Below are positions 1-7,800 of a DNA stretch of 64,000 nt, in pieces. How positions within the stretch are numbered: the first letter of the stretch is position 1; each line of letters starts with the position of its first letter. The notes below the pieces were generated by a model, which saw nothing but the letters and a program-made list of their open reading frames with translations, made no database searches and was not told where the DNA came from. Source of the stretch: Actinomycetota bacterium (GTDB taxonomy: Bacteria; Actinomycetota; Thermoleophilia; Solirubrobacterales; Solirubrobacteraceae); assembly GCA_018268595.1 (NCBI GenBank), contig JAFDWH010000016.1, forward strand, positions 21,075 through 85,074. Reading direction: 5' to 3'. Made by a program: the position numbers and the translations under genes.

Positions 1-436
1 CGACCGACAGCGAGATGCCGGTGCGCTCCAGCACCTCCGCCACCAGCTCGCGCAGCACGCGCAGCGGCTTCTCAGTCCCGCTGAGGTCGGCATACGCCTC
101 GTCGAGGCCCAGGTGCTGGAGGGCGCCGAGCTGCTCGGTCACGATCTCCCACACCGCCCGCGATGTCGCGCGGTAGGCCTCGAAGTCGGGCGGCAGCACG
201 ATCGCGTGCGGGCACAGCCGCCGCGCCTGCGAGGCGGGCATCGCCGAGCCGACGCCGTATCTGCGCGCCTCGTAGGAGGCGGTCGTGACGACGGCGCGCG
301 GGCCGGAGCCGGCGACGATCACCGCCTTGCCGCGCAGCTCCGGGCGGCGCAGCAGCTCGACCGACGCGTAGAAGGCGTCGCAGTCGAGGTGCGCGATCAC
401 GCGCTTGGGCGCAGCTGGCGGCGTCCCCTCGGACAT
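1..436 (-). CDS. dinB: DNA polymerase IV (Y-family), N-terminal part, cut by window edge
   Basis: Error-prone translesion polymerase acting at stalled forks. The visible 145 residues hold the Y-family signature: HLDCDAFYASVE near residues 16-27 with metal-binding Asp18, the YEAR motif near 55-58, and LGLDEAYADLSG with catalytic Asp112-Glu113. The ATG at 436 is chosen because it sits about 38 bp downstream of a perfect LexA-type palindrome (474-487). The family is usually 350-420 residues, so more than half lies left of the window. DinB rather than ImuB is preferred because all the catalytic acidic residues seen are intact; ImuB usually lacks them. Confidence 0.93.
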   Translation of the reverse strand, partial: MSEGTPPAAPKRVIAHLDCDAFYASVELLRRPELRGKAVIVAGSGPRAVVTTASYEARRYGVGSAMPASQARRLCPHAIVLPPDFEAYRATSRAVWEIVTEQLGALQHLGLDEAYADLSGTEKPLRVLRELVAEVLERTGISLSV

Positions 437-473
437 GCAGCCCCGAGGGTACGCCGCCGGCCGGCCGGATGCA

Positions 474-487
474 CGAACAGGTGTTCG
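474..487. promoter_or_regulatory. LexA-type SOS box upstream of dinB
   Basis: The sequence CGAACAGGTGTTCG is a perfect palindrome in its arms (CGAAC-N4-GTTCG). It fits the Gram-positive and actinobacterial LexA consensus GAAC-N4-GTTC. It lies 38 bp upstream of the dinB ATG on the minus strand, which makes DNA-damage control of dinB very likely. The neighbouring RlpA-like gene ends at 505, so the box controls dinB only. Confidence 0.85.
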
Positions 488-504
488 CTGCGGAGCCGTT
501 CCCC

Positions 505-1491
505 CTACCGCGTGCTCCACACGACGCCGACGCCGTCGAACCCGAGCCGGCGCGCGGTCGCGCCCGTCAGGTCCCATTCGCGGCCGCCGACATACGGCCC
601 GCGGTCGACGACGGGGACGGTCACCTCCCGCCCGCGGTAGCGCAGCGTCACCTGCGTGCCGCACGGCAGCGTCTTGTTGGCGACGCCGAGCGTGTCGTAG
701 CCGAGCGTGCCGCCGCACGCGAGCGCGCCGCCGTAGAGCGCGTACCACGACGCGAGCCCGGGACGGAACGCCCGCAGCGTCCCGGCGCCGGCGCGCGCGC
801 CGGCGTTGCGGCCGTCGCCCGCGAAGCGGACGCGCAGGCGCTGCGAGCCGGCCACGTGCGTCGCCACGCGCGCGTCGAAGTGGCCGTTCGCCCGCGTGCG
901 AACGTGCGCGACCGCATGCCAGCGACCGCGCGCGCCCGCCTCGATGACGACGCGCCGGCCGCGCGTGCGCGGCAGCAGCGTGCCACGGACGCGGACCGCC
1001 TGGCCGGCGCGCACGTCGTGGCCGCGGCGGTCGACGACGAGCCGTCCGGCGACCGTGACGCGACGCGAGGCGCCGGCGGCGCTCGCTTCTGCGCGCGCCG
1101 GGCCCGACGTGGCGGCGGGCGCCGCGTCGGGCAGCAGCGCGGCGCGCAGCGCGCCCGAGCGCTTCAACGCGACGCGGAAGCGGTAGCGACCGCCGGCTTC
1201 GACGGTCGTCTCCGCGAGCGCCCGCCAGGCGCCGCCGCGCGGCGCGTACTGCAGAGCGATCCGCCTCCCCGCCTGCGACGCCGCCACGCGGCCCCGCACA
1301 TCGGCCGGCTGACCGAAGCGGAGAGTCGCGTCCCGCAGCGCCGGCGGGCGCAGGACCGGCGACTGGGACGCCTCCGGCGCGGGCGCCGCCTGGGCGAGCG
1401 CCAGCGCCGTCACGGACAGGGTGCTGCCGAGTGCGAGCGCACCGGCCACGGCCTTCCGCGGCACGGCGCGGCCCGCGAGTTGCAAGCGCAA
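505..1491 (-). CDS. Secreted RlpA-like double-psi beta-barrel protein
   Basis: A 328-residue exported protein. The N-terminus has a basic stretch and a hydrophobic signal segment (about residues 12-35). A beta-rich, Arg/Ala-rich middle follows, and the C-terminal ~90 residues form an RlpA-like double-psi beta-barrel. This opens with ASWYALYGG and contains VVDRGPY and EWDLTGATARRLG, the conserved Asp-bearing motifs of RlpA and resuscitation-factor-type barrels. Such domains act on or bind peptidoglycan. The start is TTG, 10 bp after an AAGGAGG ribosome site. The leader carries a c-di-AMP riboswitch, a pairing known for actinobacterial wall hydrolases. Lytic activity is inferred, not shown. Confidence 0.85.
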   Translation of the reverse strand: MRLQLAGRAVPRKAVAGALALGSTLSVTALALAQAAPAPEASQSPVLRPPALRDATLRFGQPADVRGRVAASQAGRRIALQYAPRGGAWRALAETTVEAGGRYRFRVALKRSGALRAALLPDAAPAATSGPARAEASAAGASRRVTVAGRLVVDRRGHDVRAGQAVRVRGTLLPRTRGRRVVIEAGARGRWHAVAHVRTRANGHFDARVATHVAGSQRLRVRFAGDGRNAGARAGAGTLRAFRPGLASWYALYGGALACGGTLGYDTLGVANKTLPCGTQVTLRYRGREVTVPVVDRGPYVGGREWDLTGATARRLGFDGVGVVWSTR

Positions 1492-1520
1492 CAGGGTCGA
1501 GCCTCCTTCGAGCGACCTTG

Positions 1521-1775
1521 GCGCCTACGGGGTTAGCTGACGGGCTCGCGACGACGCGTGAAGCGCCCCGCGGCACGCCCGCAGGCGCACCGCTGGACAC
1601 ACGACGACGTCGCTACGGCGGCAGCAGCCGCCGATTCGCCCCCTCGGCCGGACCGTCACATGGTGATGCGAGGCCCGGCCCGGCGCCGCATCACAGCGGC
1701 GCCATGGTTCCCCCGCTCGCCCCCGCACCGTGCGGGGGCGATTCGGCAGGTCGAAGGGCCCAGGCTAGCGGACCC
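1521..1775 (-). promoter_or_regulatory. Cyclic di-AMP riboswitch (ydaO-yuaA class)
   Basis: Read on the minus strand, the leader of the RlpA-like gene contains the diagnostic ydaO blocks in order. First is TGCCGAATC with a GC hairpin (CCCCCGCAC/GTGCGGGGG), then GCGGGGGAACC, then GGGGGCGAATCGG with a GTAGCGACG segment. The block GAGCCCGTCAGCTAACCC followed by CGTAGGC lies about 30 nt before the TTG start. In known members c-di-AMP binding turns the downstream gene off, tying wall hydrolases to osmotic state. The boundaries are approximate. Confidence 0.88.
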
Positions 1776-1826
1776 GAACATTCGTCGTGTGTGCCCGATC
1801 TCACACAGGCACCCACGACGGGCGCG

Positions 1827-2741
1827 TCAGAACGGCTGGCGCGTGTTCGACACGTAGGGCTGCGTGAACTGGAGCTTGAAGCCGCTGCTCTGCGGGTCGA
1901 TCGCAACGATCCCGAAGCGCACGCGGTCCGTCGGCCGTTCCGACAGGTTGTTCGCCGCGGTCGAGGAGCCGACCTTGACGCCGTCGAGGTAGAGCTCGGT
2001 CGTCGAGCCGGAGCTGGAGTCGATCTGCTGGTGCAGCTCGAGCGTGAACCAGCGGCCCTCGGGGGCGGTCACGCCGCCGATCAGGCTGCGCGTCGGCCAC
2101 GACCCGTCGTACGTGTCGCACTCGGCGTGCAGCTTGCTGTCGCCGCTCCACAGGGCGACGCCGCAGGTGTTGGCGGAGGAGCCGTAGATCGGCCAGTTGT
2201 CGCGCCGCATCAGGCTCACGTAGCCGGCGTTCGAGGAGAAGCCGGACGGCAGGTAGTAGCGCGCGCCCATCCAGGTGTCCTGACCCTCCTTGATCTGCGG
2301 CTGGTCGTAGTCGAAGATGCCGCGGGCGTAGCCGTTCGTGCTGCCGCCGTTGTAGCCGACGGTGAAGATCCCGTTCGACTCGGAGATCGTGCCGTTGAGC
2401 GTCGCCTGCTGGTCGAAGCCCGACAGCGAGGGCGCCGTCAGCGTCGGGAACGGCGCGGTCGTGGGCGGCGGGCTCGTCGTCGTCGAGGCCGCCGCGATCT
2501 GGTCGGGCTGGAACGAGTTGACCGCCGCCCGCGAGCCGTCGAGCGCGACGACGACATGGCTCGCGTCCGGGACCGCTACGACGGTGCCCTTCTCACCGGT
2601 GCTGTTCACCGTAACGCGGTCGGCGACGGTGAACGACGACGTCGAGCTTATGGCGCGCGTGTGCGCGCCGAGCAAGACGAGAGCGGCCGCGGCCAGCACC
2701 GCGATGGCGATGGCGGGGCGGAGGACTACGTGGCGGGTCAT
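1827..2741 (-). CDS. Secreted concanavalin-like lectin/polysaccharide-lyase-fold protein
   Basis: A 304-residue exported protein with an N-terminal hydrophobic anchor or signal (about residues 7-28). A small beta domain covers about 35-80, with VADRVTVNSTG and GTVVAVPDASHVVVALDG, like a short SH3/KOW-type barrel. A Ser/Thr/Pro linker leads to a C-terminal ~200-residue beta-sandwich. The latter (DTWMGARYYLP, GRWFTLELHQQ, TTELYLDGVKVG) resembles heparin-lyase-like concanavalin folds that bind or cut polysaccharide. The ATG at 2741 is preceded by GAGGAG. Family assignment rests on these recognisable beta-sandwich motifs; substrate and catalysis cannot be read. Confidence 0.65.
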   Translation of the reverse strand: MTRHVVLRPAIAIAVLAAAALVLLGAHTRAISSTSSFTVADRVTVNSTGEKGTVVAVPDASHVVVALDGSRAAVNSFQPDQIAAASTTTSPPPTTAPFPTLTAPSLSGFDQQATLNGTISESNGIFTVGYNGGSTNGYARGIFDYDQPQIKEGQDTWMGARYYLPSGFSSNAGYVSLMRRDNWPIYGSSANTCGVALWSGDSKLHAECDTYDGSWPTRSLIGGVTAPEGRWFTLELHQQIDSSSGSTTELYLDGVKVGSSTAANNLSERPTDRVRFGIVAIDPQSSGFKLQFTQPYVSNTRQPF

Positions 2742-3086
2742 TGCATCTCCTCAGCGCAGGCGCGAGCGGACGAGCACGAGACTCTGGCGCGGGCGCGTCT
2801 GCGCTTTGTCACGTTGTCGTTACGCCACAACAAGCAGCAGCGTACGACGGGGGACCCCGATTCCCTCGATATGCGAAGCGACGCAGGGCCGACCCGTCGC
2901 GTCGCCGCCTCCCTAAGCGAACCTGCGAATCGTGGCCGGAGGCAGTGTTACGTCAACTGCCGAGTGCGATACAAGCACATTCGGAAAAGGAAGTGCAAGT
3001 TGGGGGTCTCCCGGTGGCACTTGTGCCGTCTGCCACGATCGTCCTCTGACGGGGCCTGTTTCGCGCTGCTGCCACAATGGGGTGCG
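2742..3086. other. Intergenic region between divergent genes
   Basis: This 345-bp stretch lies between two divergently transcribed genes and should hold both promoters. A TTGACG element reads leftwards near 2950. A nested inverted repeat, GGCAC-TT-GTGCC at 3016-3027, lies inside GTGGCA/TGCCAC, 60-70 bp before the acyltransferase start; it could be an operator. GC content is slightly lower than in the flanking genes. No small ORF with convincing codon use is visible. Confidence 0.4.
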
Positions 3087-4562
3087 ATGGCGAACCGCAA
3101 CCGCCTGACGGGGCTCGACAGCTCCTTCCTGCACCTCGAGCACGACGCCGCGACGCACATGCACGTCGCCTCGTGCATGGTCTTCGACGGCCCCCCGCCG
3201 ACGCACGACGAGCTGGTCGCGCACGTCGAGGCGCGCCTGCACCTCGTGCCGCGCTACCGCCAGCGGCTCGCGTTCGTCCCGTTCGGCCAGGGCCGCCCGG
3301 TGTGGGTCGACGACCCGCACTTCAACTCGCGCTACCACGTCCAGCAGCACGCGCTGCCGAGGCCGGGCAGCGACGAGCAGCTCAAGCACCTCGCCGGGCG
3401 CGCCTTCTCGCAGCAGCTCGACCGCAACAAGCCGCTGTGGGAGCTGTGGCTCGTCGAGGGCCTCGAAGGCGGCCGCTTCGCGATCCTCGCGAAGACCCAC
3501 CACGCGCTCGTCGACGGGATCTCCGGGGTCGACATCACGACCGTCCTGTTCGACGTCTCGCCCGAGCCCGCGCCGACGCCGGCGCCCGAGCAGCCGTGGG
3601 TCCCCCGCCCGCTGCCGAGCAGGGCACAGCTGCTCGCCGACGCGCTGCTGGAGCGCGCGACCGTCCCGGCCGAGGTCGTGCGCGGCGTGCGCGCGGCGGT
3701 GCGCCGCCCGCGCCGCGTCGCCAGGGAGCTGTTCGGCGACGTCAGAGCAATCGGCTCGTTCACGCTGCCGGGCGCGCGCAGCGCCCCGCCGAGCCCGCTC
3801 AACGTGCCGATCGGGCCGCACCGCCGCTTCACCTGGGTCGAGGAGGAGCTGGACCGCATCAAGGCGATCAAGAACGCGCTCGGCGGGACCGTCAACGACG
3901 TCGTGCTGACGACCGTCGCGGGCGGGCTCGGGCGCTACCTGCGCGCTCACGGCCAGCCCACGATCGACCTGCGGCTGCGCGCGATGATCCCCGTCTCGGT
4001 GCGCAGCGAGGAGGCGCGCGGCGCGCTCGGCAACCAGGTCGCGGCGGTGTGGGCGAGCCTGCCCGTCGGCGAGACCGACCCGGTCGAGCGGCTCGCGTTC
4101 GTGCGCGGCGAGATGGAGGGCCTCAAGGAGTCCCACCAGGCCGTCGGCGCGCGCCTGCTGACCGAGCTGACGGGCTTCGCGCCGCCGACCGTGATGGCGC
4201 AGGCGGCGCGGCTCCAGGCGCGTCAGCGCTACTTCAACCTCGTCGTCACGAACGTGCCCGGGCCGCAGTTCCCGCTGTACGTGCTGGGGCGCCGGATGCG
4301 CTCGATCTACCCGCTCGTGCCGCTCGCGCAGAACCTCGCGCTCGGCGTCGCGATCATCAGCTACGACGGCCACCTCGCGTTCGGGCTCAACGCCGACTTC
4401 GACGCGCTGCCGGACCTCGAGCTGCTCGCGACGCAGCTCGGCGAGGCGCTCGAAGAGCTGGCCGTCGCGGCGGGCCTGCCGCCGCGCCGTCCCGCCCGCC
4501 GGCGGCGCGCGACCGCGAGCGAGAACGGCCGCACGACGGCCGCGTCCGGCGCCGCGAGCTGA
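3087..4562 (+). CDS. Wax ester synthase / diacylglycerol acyltransferase (WS/DGAT)
   Basis: A bifunctional acyltransferase that transfers acyl-CoA to fatty alcohol or diacylglycerol, making wax ester or triacylglycerol storage lipid at the membrane. The protein is 491 residues, the normal family length. It opens with LTGLDSSFLHLE and carries the catalytic HHALVDG motif (HHxxxDG) at residues 138-144. It also has the family's VNDVVLT (PLWELW earlier) and NVPGP blocks. The start is the ATG at 3087; the open frame extends far upstream but without family sequence. High Pro/Ala/Arg at the C-terminus is typical of such tails. Confidence 0.93.
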   Translation: MANRNRLTGLDSSFLHLEHDAATHMHVASCMVFDGPPPTHDELVAHVEARLHLVPRYRQRLAFVPFGQGRPVWVDDPHFNSRYHVQQHALPRPGSDEQLKHLAGRAFSQQLDRNKPLWELWLVEGLEGGRFAILAKTHHALVDGISGVDITTVLFDVSPEPAPTPAPEQPWVPRPLPSRAQLLADALLERATVPAEVVRGVRAAVRRPRRVARELFGDVRAIGSFTLPGARSAPPSPLNVPIGPHRRFTWVEEELDRIKAIKNALGGTVNDVVLTTVAGGLGRYLRAHGQPTIDLRLRAMIPVSVRSEEARGALGNQVAAVWASLPVGETDPVERLAFVRGEMEGLKESHQAVGARLLTELTGFAPPTVMAQAARLQARQRYFNLVVTNVPGPQFPLYVLGRRMRSIYPLVPLAQNLALGVAIISYDGHLAFGLNADFDALPDLELLATQLGEALEELAVAAGLPPRRPARRRRATASENGRTTAASGAAS

Positions 4563-4612
4563 CGCCGCGCCGCTCCGTCGGCCGGACGTGCGATCGTCCA
4601 GCGCGCCTGCGC

Positions 4613-5128
4613 ATGGAGCCGACCCCGCCCCCCACGCCGCATCGCCGCCTGCGCCGTCTCGGCGTCGGGTTGCTGACGGTCGTGGTCGCGCTCGGCGGGT
4701 TCGTGCTGGTGGTGCTGTTCTTCGAGGGCCGCGACAGCTCGCAGGTGCCGGACGCCGCCGGCGGCGCGAACGCGCCCGGGCAGGTCGTCTCCGACCAGCG
4801 GCGCCCGCGGACGCCGGCGCGAATCGGGCGCGACGCCACTCGCCTGAGCGAGGATCAGGTGCTGCACGCGCTCGAGCTCGGCGACGTCGTGCTGCTGTAC
4901 GGCACGCCTGCGCCGCCGCCCCCGCTGGTGGCGCTGCAGCGCCGGGTCAGCGGCCGCTTCGACCCGGTGCTGGCGGCCAACGGCGCCGCGGTGATCCTGG
5001 CGCGTCAACCGGGTCAAGCTGGCGTGACCGCGCTCGCGTGGCGCCGGATCCTGCGCGCGTCGAGCCCCTCCGATCCGACGCTGGAGGACTTCGCCGACCA
5101 CTGGCTCGGCCGCGGCCGCGTGCCATGA
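4613..5128 (+). CDS. Hypothetical membrane-anchored protein
   Basis: A 171-residue protein with a short basic N-terminus, one transmembrane segment (about residues 16-38, GVGLLTVVVALGGFVLVVLFF), and an external domain of about 130 residues. That domain has the recognisable stretch LSEDQVLHALELGDVVLLYG and ends in a conserved-looking DFADHWLG. No family is recognised; the region after the linker could be a small thioredoxin-like or beta fold, but this is a guess. It starts 50 bp after the acyltransferase and ends 9 bp before nadE, so it is probably cotranscribed. Confidence 0.6.
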   Translation: MEPTPPPTPHRRLRRLGVGLLTVVVALGGFVLVVLFFEGRDSSQVPDAAGGANAPGQVVSDQRRPRTPARIGRDATRLSEDQVLHALELGDVVLLYGTPAPPPPLVALQRRVSGRFDPVLAANGAAVILARQPGQAGVTALAWRRILRASSPSDPTLEDFADHWLGRGRVP

Positions 5129-5137
5129 TCGGGTGAG

Positions 5138-6877
5138 ATGGCACGTCCGAACGGCCCCCTGCACCTCGCGCTCTGCCAGATGAACGCGACCGTCGGCGAC
5201 ATCGCCGGCAACGAGCGCGCCATCTGCGACGCGATCGAGCGATCCCGGCGCGCCGGCGCTCAGCTCGTGCTGTTCCCGGAGCTGGCGCTCACCGGCTACC
5301 CGCCGGAGGACCTGCTGCTGAAGGAGCACTTCCTGCGCGACGCGCGCGCGGCGCTCGACCGCATCGCCGCCGGCACCGAGGGGATCGTCGCGCTCGTCGG
5401 CTTCCCCGAGCGCGAGGACGACGTCTACAACGCGTTGGCGGTGATCGCCGACGGCGCGGTGCAGGCCGTCTACCGCAAGGTCCACCTGCCGAACTACGGC
5501 GTCTTCGACGAGCAGCGCTACTTCCAGAGCGGCACCGGCCCGGCGCTGATCGAGCTCGGCGGGCACAAGCTCGGCCTGACGATCTGCGAGGACATCTGGG
5601 AGCCCGGCCCGCCGGCCTCGGCCGAGGCGCGCGCCGGCGCCACGTTGCTCGTGAACGTGTCGGCCTCGCCCTACCACGCCGGCAAGGGGCTCGAGCGCGA
5701 GCGGATGCTCGCGCAACGCGCGCGCGACAACCTGTGTGCGATCGCCTTCTGCGCGCTCGTCGGCGGCCAGGACGAGCTGGTGTTCGACGGCCACTCGCTC
5801 GTGCTCGACCACCACGGCGAGGTGGTGGCACGCGCCGCCCAGTTCGGCGAGGAGCTGTTGCTGGCGACGATCGACGTCGAGGCGGCGCAGACGCAGCGGC
5901 TGCGCGACGCGCGCCAGCGCGCGCCCGCGCGCGAGGCGCGCGCGACGGTGCCGACGCTCGCACGGCTGGCGCTGCCGGCGCCGGCGGCCGCGGCCGACCA
6001 CGTCGGCGGCACCGTCGCGCCGCTGCTGTCGCCCCCCGCCGAGGTCTACGCCGCGCTCGTCACCGGCCTGCGCGACTACGTGCGCAAGAACGGCTTCGCG
6101 CGCGTCGTGCTGGGCCTCTCCGGCGGGATCGACTCCGCGCTCGTGGCGTGCATCGCGGCCGACGCGCTGGACCCCGACGGCGTCGCGGTCGTCGTGATGC
6201 CCTCGCCGTACTCCTCGGCGGAGACGCAGGCCGACGCGCGCACGCTCGCCGGCAGACTCGGCGTCGAGCTGCTCGAGCTGCCGATCGAGCCGGCGATGCG
6301 CGCCTACGAGCAGACGCTGGCGGACGCGTTCGCCGGCACCGAGCCGGGGCTCGCGGAGGAGAACGTGCAGGCGCGCATCCGCGGCAACCTCGTGATGGCG
6401 CTGTCGAACAAGTTCGGCTGGCTCGTGCTGGCGACCGGCAACAAGTCGGAGATGTCGGTCGGCTACTCGACGCTCTACGGCGACCTCGCCGGCGGCCTCG
6501 CGGTCATCAAGGACTGCCCCAAGACGACGGTCTACGAGCTGGCGCGGTGGGTCAACGAGGCGGCCGGCGAGGAGCGCATCCCGGCCTCGATCGTCGAGCG
6601 CGCGCCGAGCGCCGAGCTGCGCCCCGACCAGCGCGACGAGGACTCGCTCCCCCCCTACGCGGTGCTCGACCCGATCCTCGACGCCTACGTCGAGGACGAC
6701 CTCGGCCGCGAGCAGCTGCTGCTGCGCGGCTTCGACGCCGCCGCCGTCGACCGCGTGATCGCGCTCGTCGACCGCGCCGAGTACAAGCGCCGCCAGGCGC
6801 CCCCCGGCATCAAGGTCACGAGCCGCGCGTTCGGCCGCGACCGGCGTGTGCCGATCACGAACCGCTACGGCGGCTGA
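5138..6877 (+). CDS. nadE: Glutamine-dependent NAD+ synthetase
   Basis: Makes NAD+ from deamido-NAD+ with ATP and glutamine-derived ammonia. The N-terminal nitrilase-type amidase domain (residues 1-270) has the catalytic triad Glu48 (LFPELALTGY), Lys114 (YRKVHLPNYG) and Cys150 (LTICEDIWEPG). The C-terminal synthetase domain has the SGGIDS ATP-pyrophosphatase loop at 328-333 and ATGNKSEMSVGY for deamido-NAD binding. At 579 residues it belongs to the shorter bacterial two-domain group, not the longer mycobacterial-type enzyme. It starts 9 bp after the upstream gene's stop. Confidence 0.97.
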   Translation: MARPNGPLHLALCQMNATVGDIAGNERAICDAIERSRRAGAQLVLFPELALTGYPPEDLLLKEHFLRDARAALDRIAAGTEGIVALVGFPEREDDVYNALAVIADGAVQAVYRKVHLPNYGVFDEQRYFQSGTGPALIELGGHKLGLTICEDIWEPGPPASAEARAGATLLVNVSASPYHAGKGLERERMLAQRARDNLCAIAFCALVGGQDELVFDGHSLVLDHHGEVVARAAQFGEELLLATIDVEAAQTQRLRDARQRAPAREARATVPTLARLALPAPAAAADHVGGTVAPLLSPPAEVYAALVTGLRDYVRKNGFARVVLGLSGGIDSALVACIAADALDPDGVAVVVMPSPYSSAETQADARTLAGRLGVELLELPIEPAMRAYEQTLADAFAGTEPGLAEENVQARIRGNLVMALSNKFGWLVLATGNKSEMSVGYSTLYGDLAGGLAVIKDCPKTTVYELARWVNEAAGEERIPASIVERAPSAELRPDQRDEDSLPPYAVLDPILDAYVEDDLGREQLLLRGFDAAAVDRVIALVDRAEYKRRQAPPGIKVTSRAFGRDRRVPITNRYGG

Positions 6878-6883
6878 GCGCCG

Positions 6884-7243
6884 CTACCCGAAGACGGGGA
6901 AGCGGTAGGGCCGCGTGCGGTCCAGCATCGGGTTGAAGCCGATCTGGATGAGGCCGGCCCACATGCCGTCTCTCAGATTGTCTGAGATCGTCCAGACCCA
7001 CGGGTGACAGCCGGCCTCGAACGTCCGGACGGAGTAGAAGCGCGTCCAGTGCCTCGTGCCGACCGGCGCGATCGCCAGGAGGTCCCGCACGTGGTGCGTT
7101 CTGGGCGTGCACACGCGGTACTTGAAGGTGATGTGGTCGCCGGCGTCGTAGGCCTGGAAGTGCGAGATCGTGAGCGCCGACGCGGTCGGCGCCGCGAGCG
7201 CGAGCGCGCTGACGAGCACGAGGGAGAGCAGTGAGCGGCGCAT
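6884..7243 (-). CDS. Small secreted hypothetical protein
   Basis: A 119-residue protein with a clear signal peptide (MRRSLLSLVLVSALALAAP, likely cut after TASA near residue 23). The mature part of about 95 residues contains FKYRVCTP and GCHPWVW, two Cys that may form a disulfide. Aromatic spacing suggests a small all-beta secreted domain. Family not recognised. It is convergent with nadE, 6 bp between stops. AGA arginine codons are present as in neighbouring genes, so it looks native. Confidence 0.65.
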   Translation of the reverse strand: MRRSLLSLVLVSALALAAPTASALTISHFQAYDAGDHITFKYRVCTPRTHHVRDLLAIAPVGTRHWTRFYSVRTFEAGCHPWVWTISDNLRDGMWAGLIQIGFNPMLDRTRPYRFPVFG

Positions 7244-7329
7244 GCGGCGCGGAACCCTATGGGATGGCGGGAGCGGTTTTCAACCGGAAGCCGGTGCGCT
7301 TGCAGCGGGGACGCGAGCAGGGCTCGGCG

Positions 7330-7725
7330 TCAGCGCGCCGGGCGCACGGCGATCGTCATGCGCGTGGTCGCGCACAGGCGGTCGGCGTCGTCGCGGATCT
7401 CGACGTCCCACAGCCACGTCGTGCGGCCTCTGTGGAACGGGCGGGCGGTCGCGTGGATCGTGCCCTCGAGGATCGGCCGCAGGAAGCTCGTGTAGTTCGA
7501 CAGGCCCATCGCGTGCATGCCCTGCTCGTGCACGCCGATGAACGTCCCCATCGAGGCGAGCGACTCGGCCATCGACGCGTAGACGCCGCCGTGGACGAGC
7601 CCGAACGGCTGCTTCAGCTCGGGCCTGACCGGCACGCTCGCGGTGAGCGAGCCGTCGTCCTTCACCGACACGTCGTGCATGCCGATGAGCCCGTCGAAGG
7701 TGGGGGGCTGCGGGGCGGCGCTCAC
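7330..7725 (-). CDS. Hotdog-fold thioesterase (PaaI/YdiI type)
   Basis: A probable acyl-CoA thioesterase of 131 residues. The central motif FGLVHGGVYASMAESLAS is the conserved helix-proximal HGG signature of hotdog thioesterases, with the catalytic acidic residue on the long helix. The strands FLRPILEGTIHATARPF and TTWLWDVEIRD complete the fold. The GTG at 7725 (VSAAPQPPTFDGLIG) is chosen because homologues begin near this point; an in-frame ATG at 7776 would add 17 Arg/Pro-rich residues. Substrate is unknown. Confidence 0.85.
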   Translation of the reverse strand: MSAAPQPPTFDGLIGMHDVSVKDDGSLTASVPVRPELKQPFGLVHGGVYASMAESLASMGTFIGVHEQGMHAMGLSNYTSFLRPILEGTIHATARPFHRGRTTWLWDVEIRDDADRLCATTRMTIAVRPAR

Positions 7726-7740
7726 GGCGCGCAACGATAG

Positions 7741-7758
7741 TGCCGGCCGCGGCCGGCA
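7741..7758. promoter_or_regulatory. 18-bp perfect palindrome between divergent genes
   Basis: TGCCGGCCGCGGCCGGCA reads identically on both strands and sits 15 bp upstream of the thioesterase start and 42 bp upstream of the sigma/RskA-like gene. The position suits an operator shared by both promoters. Perfect GC palindromes of this length can also arise by chance in DNA of this composition. Confidence 0.35.
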
Positions 7759-7800
7759 AGCGGGTCTGCCGGGCATCGCGGTCCTCTACGCTTGGACGCA

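Noticed and set aside
1431..3086. Upstream extension of the WS/DGAT reading frame
   Set aside because: The frame is open by GC bias only; family sequence begins at the ATG at 3087 and the extension overlaps the riboswitch and a gene on the other strand.
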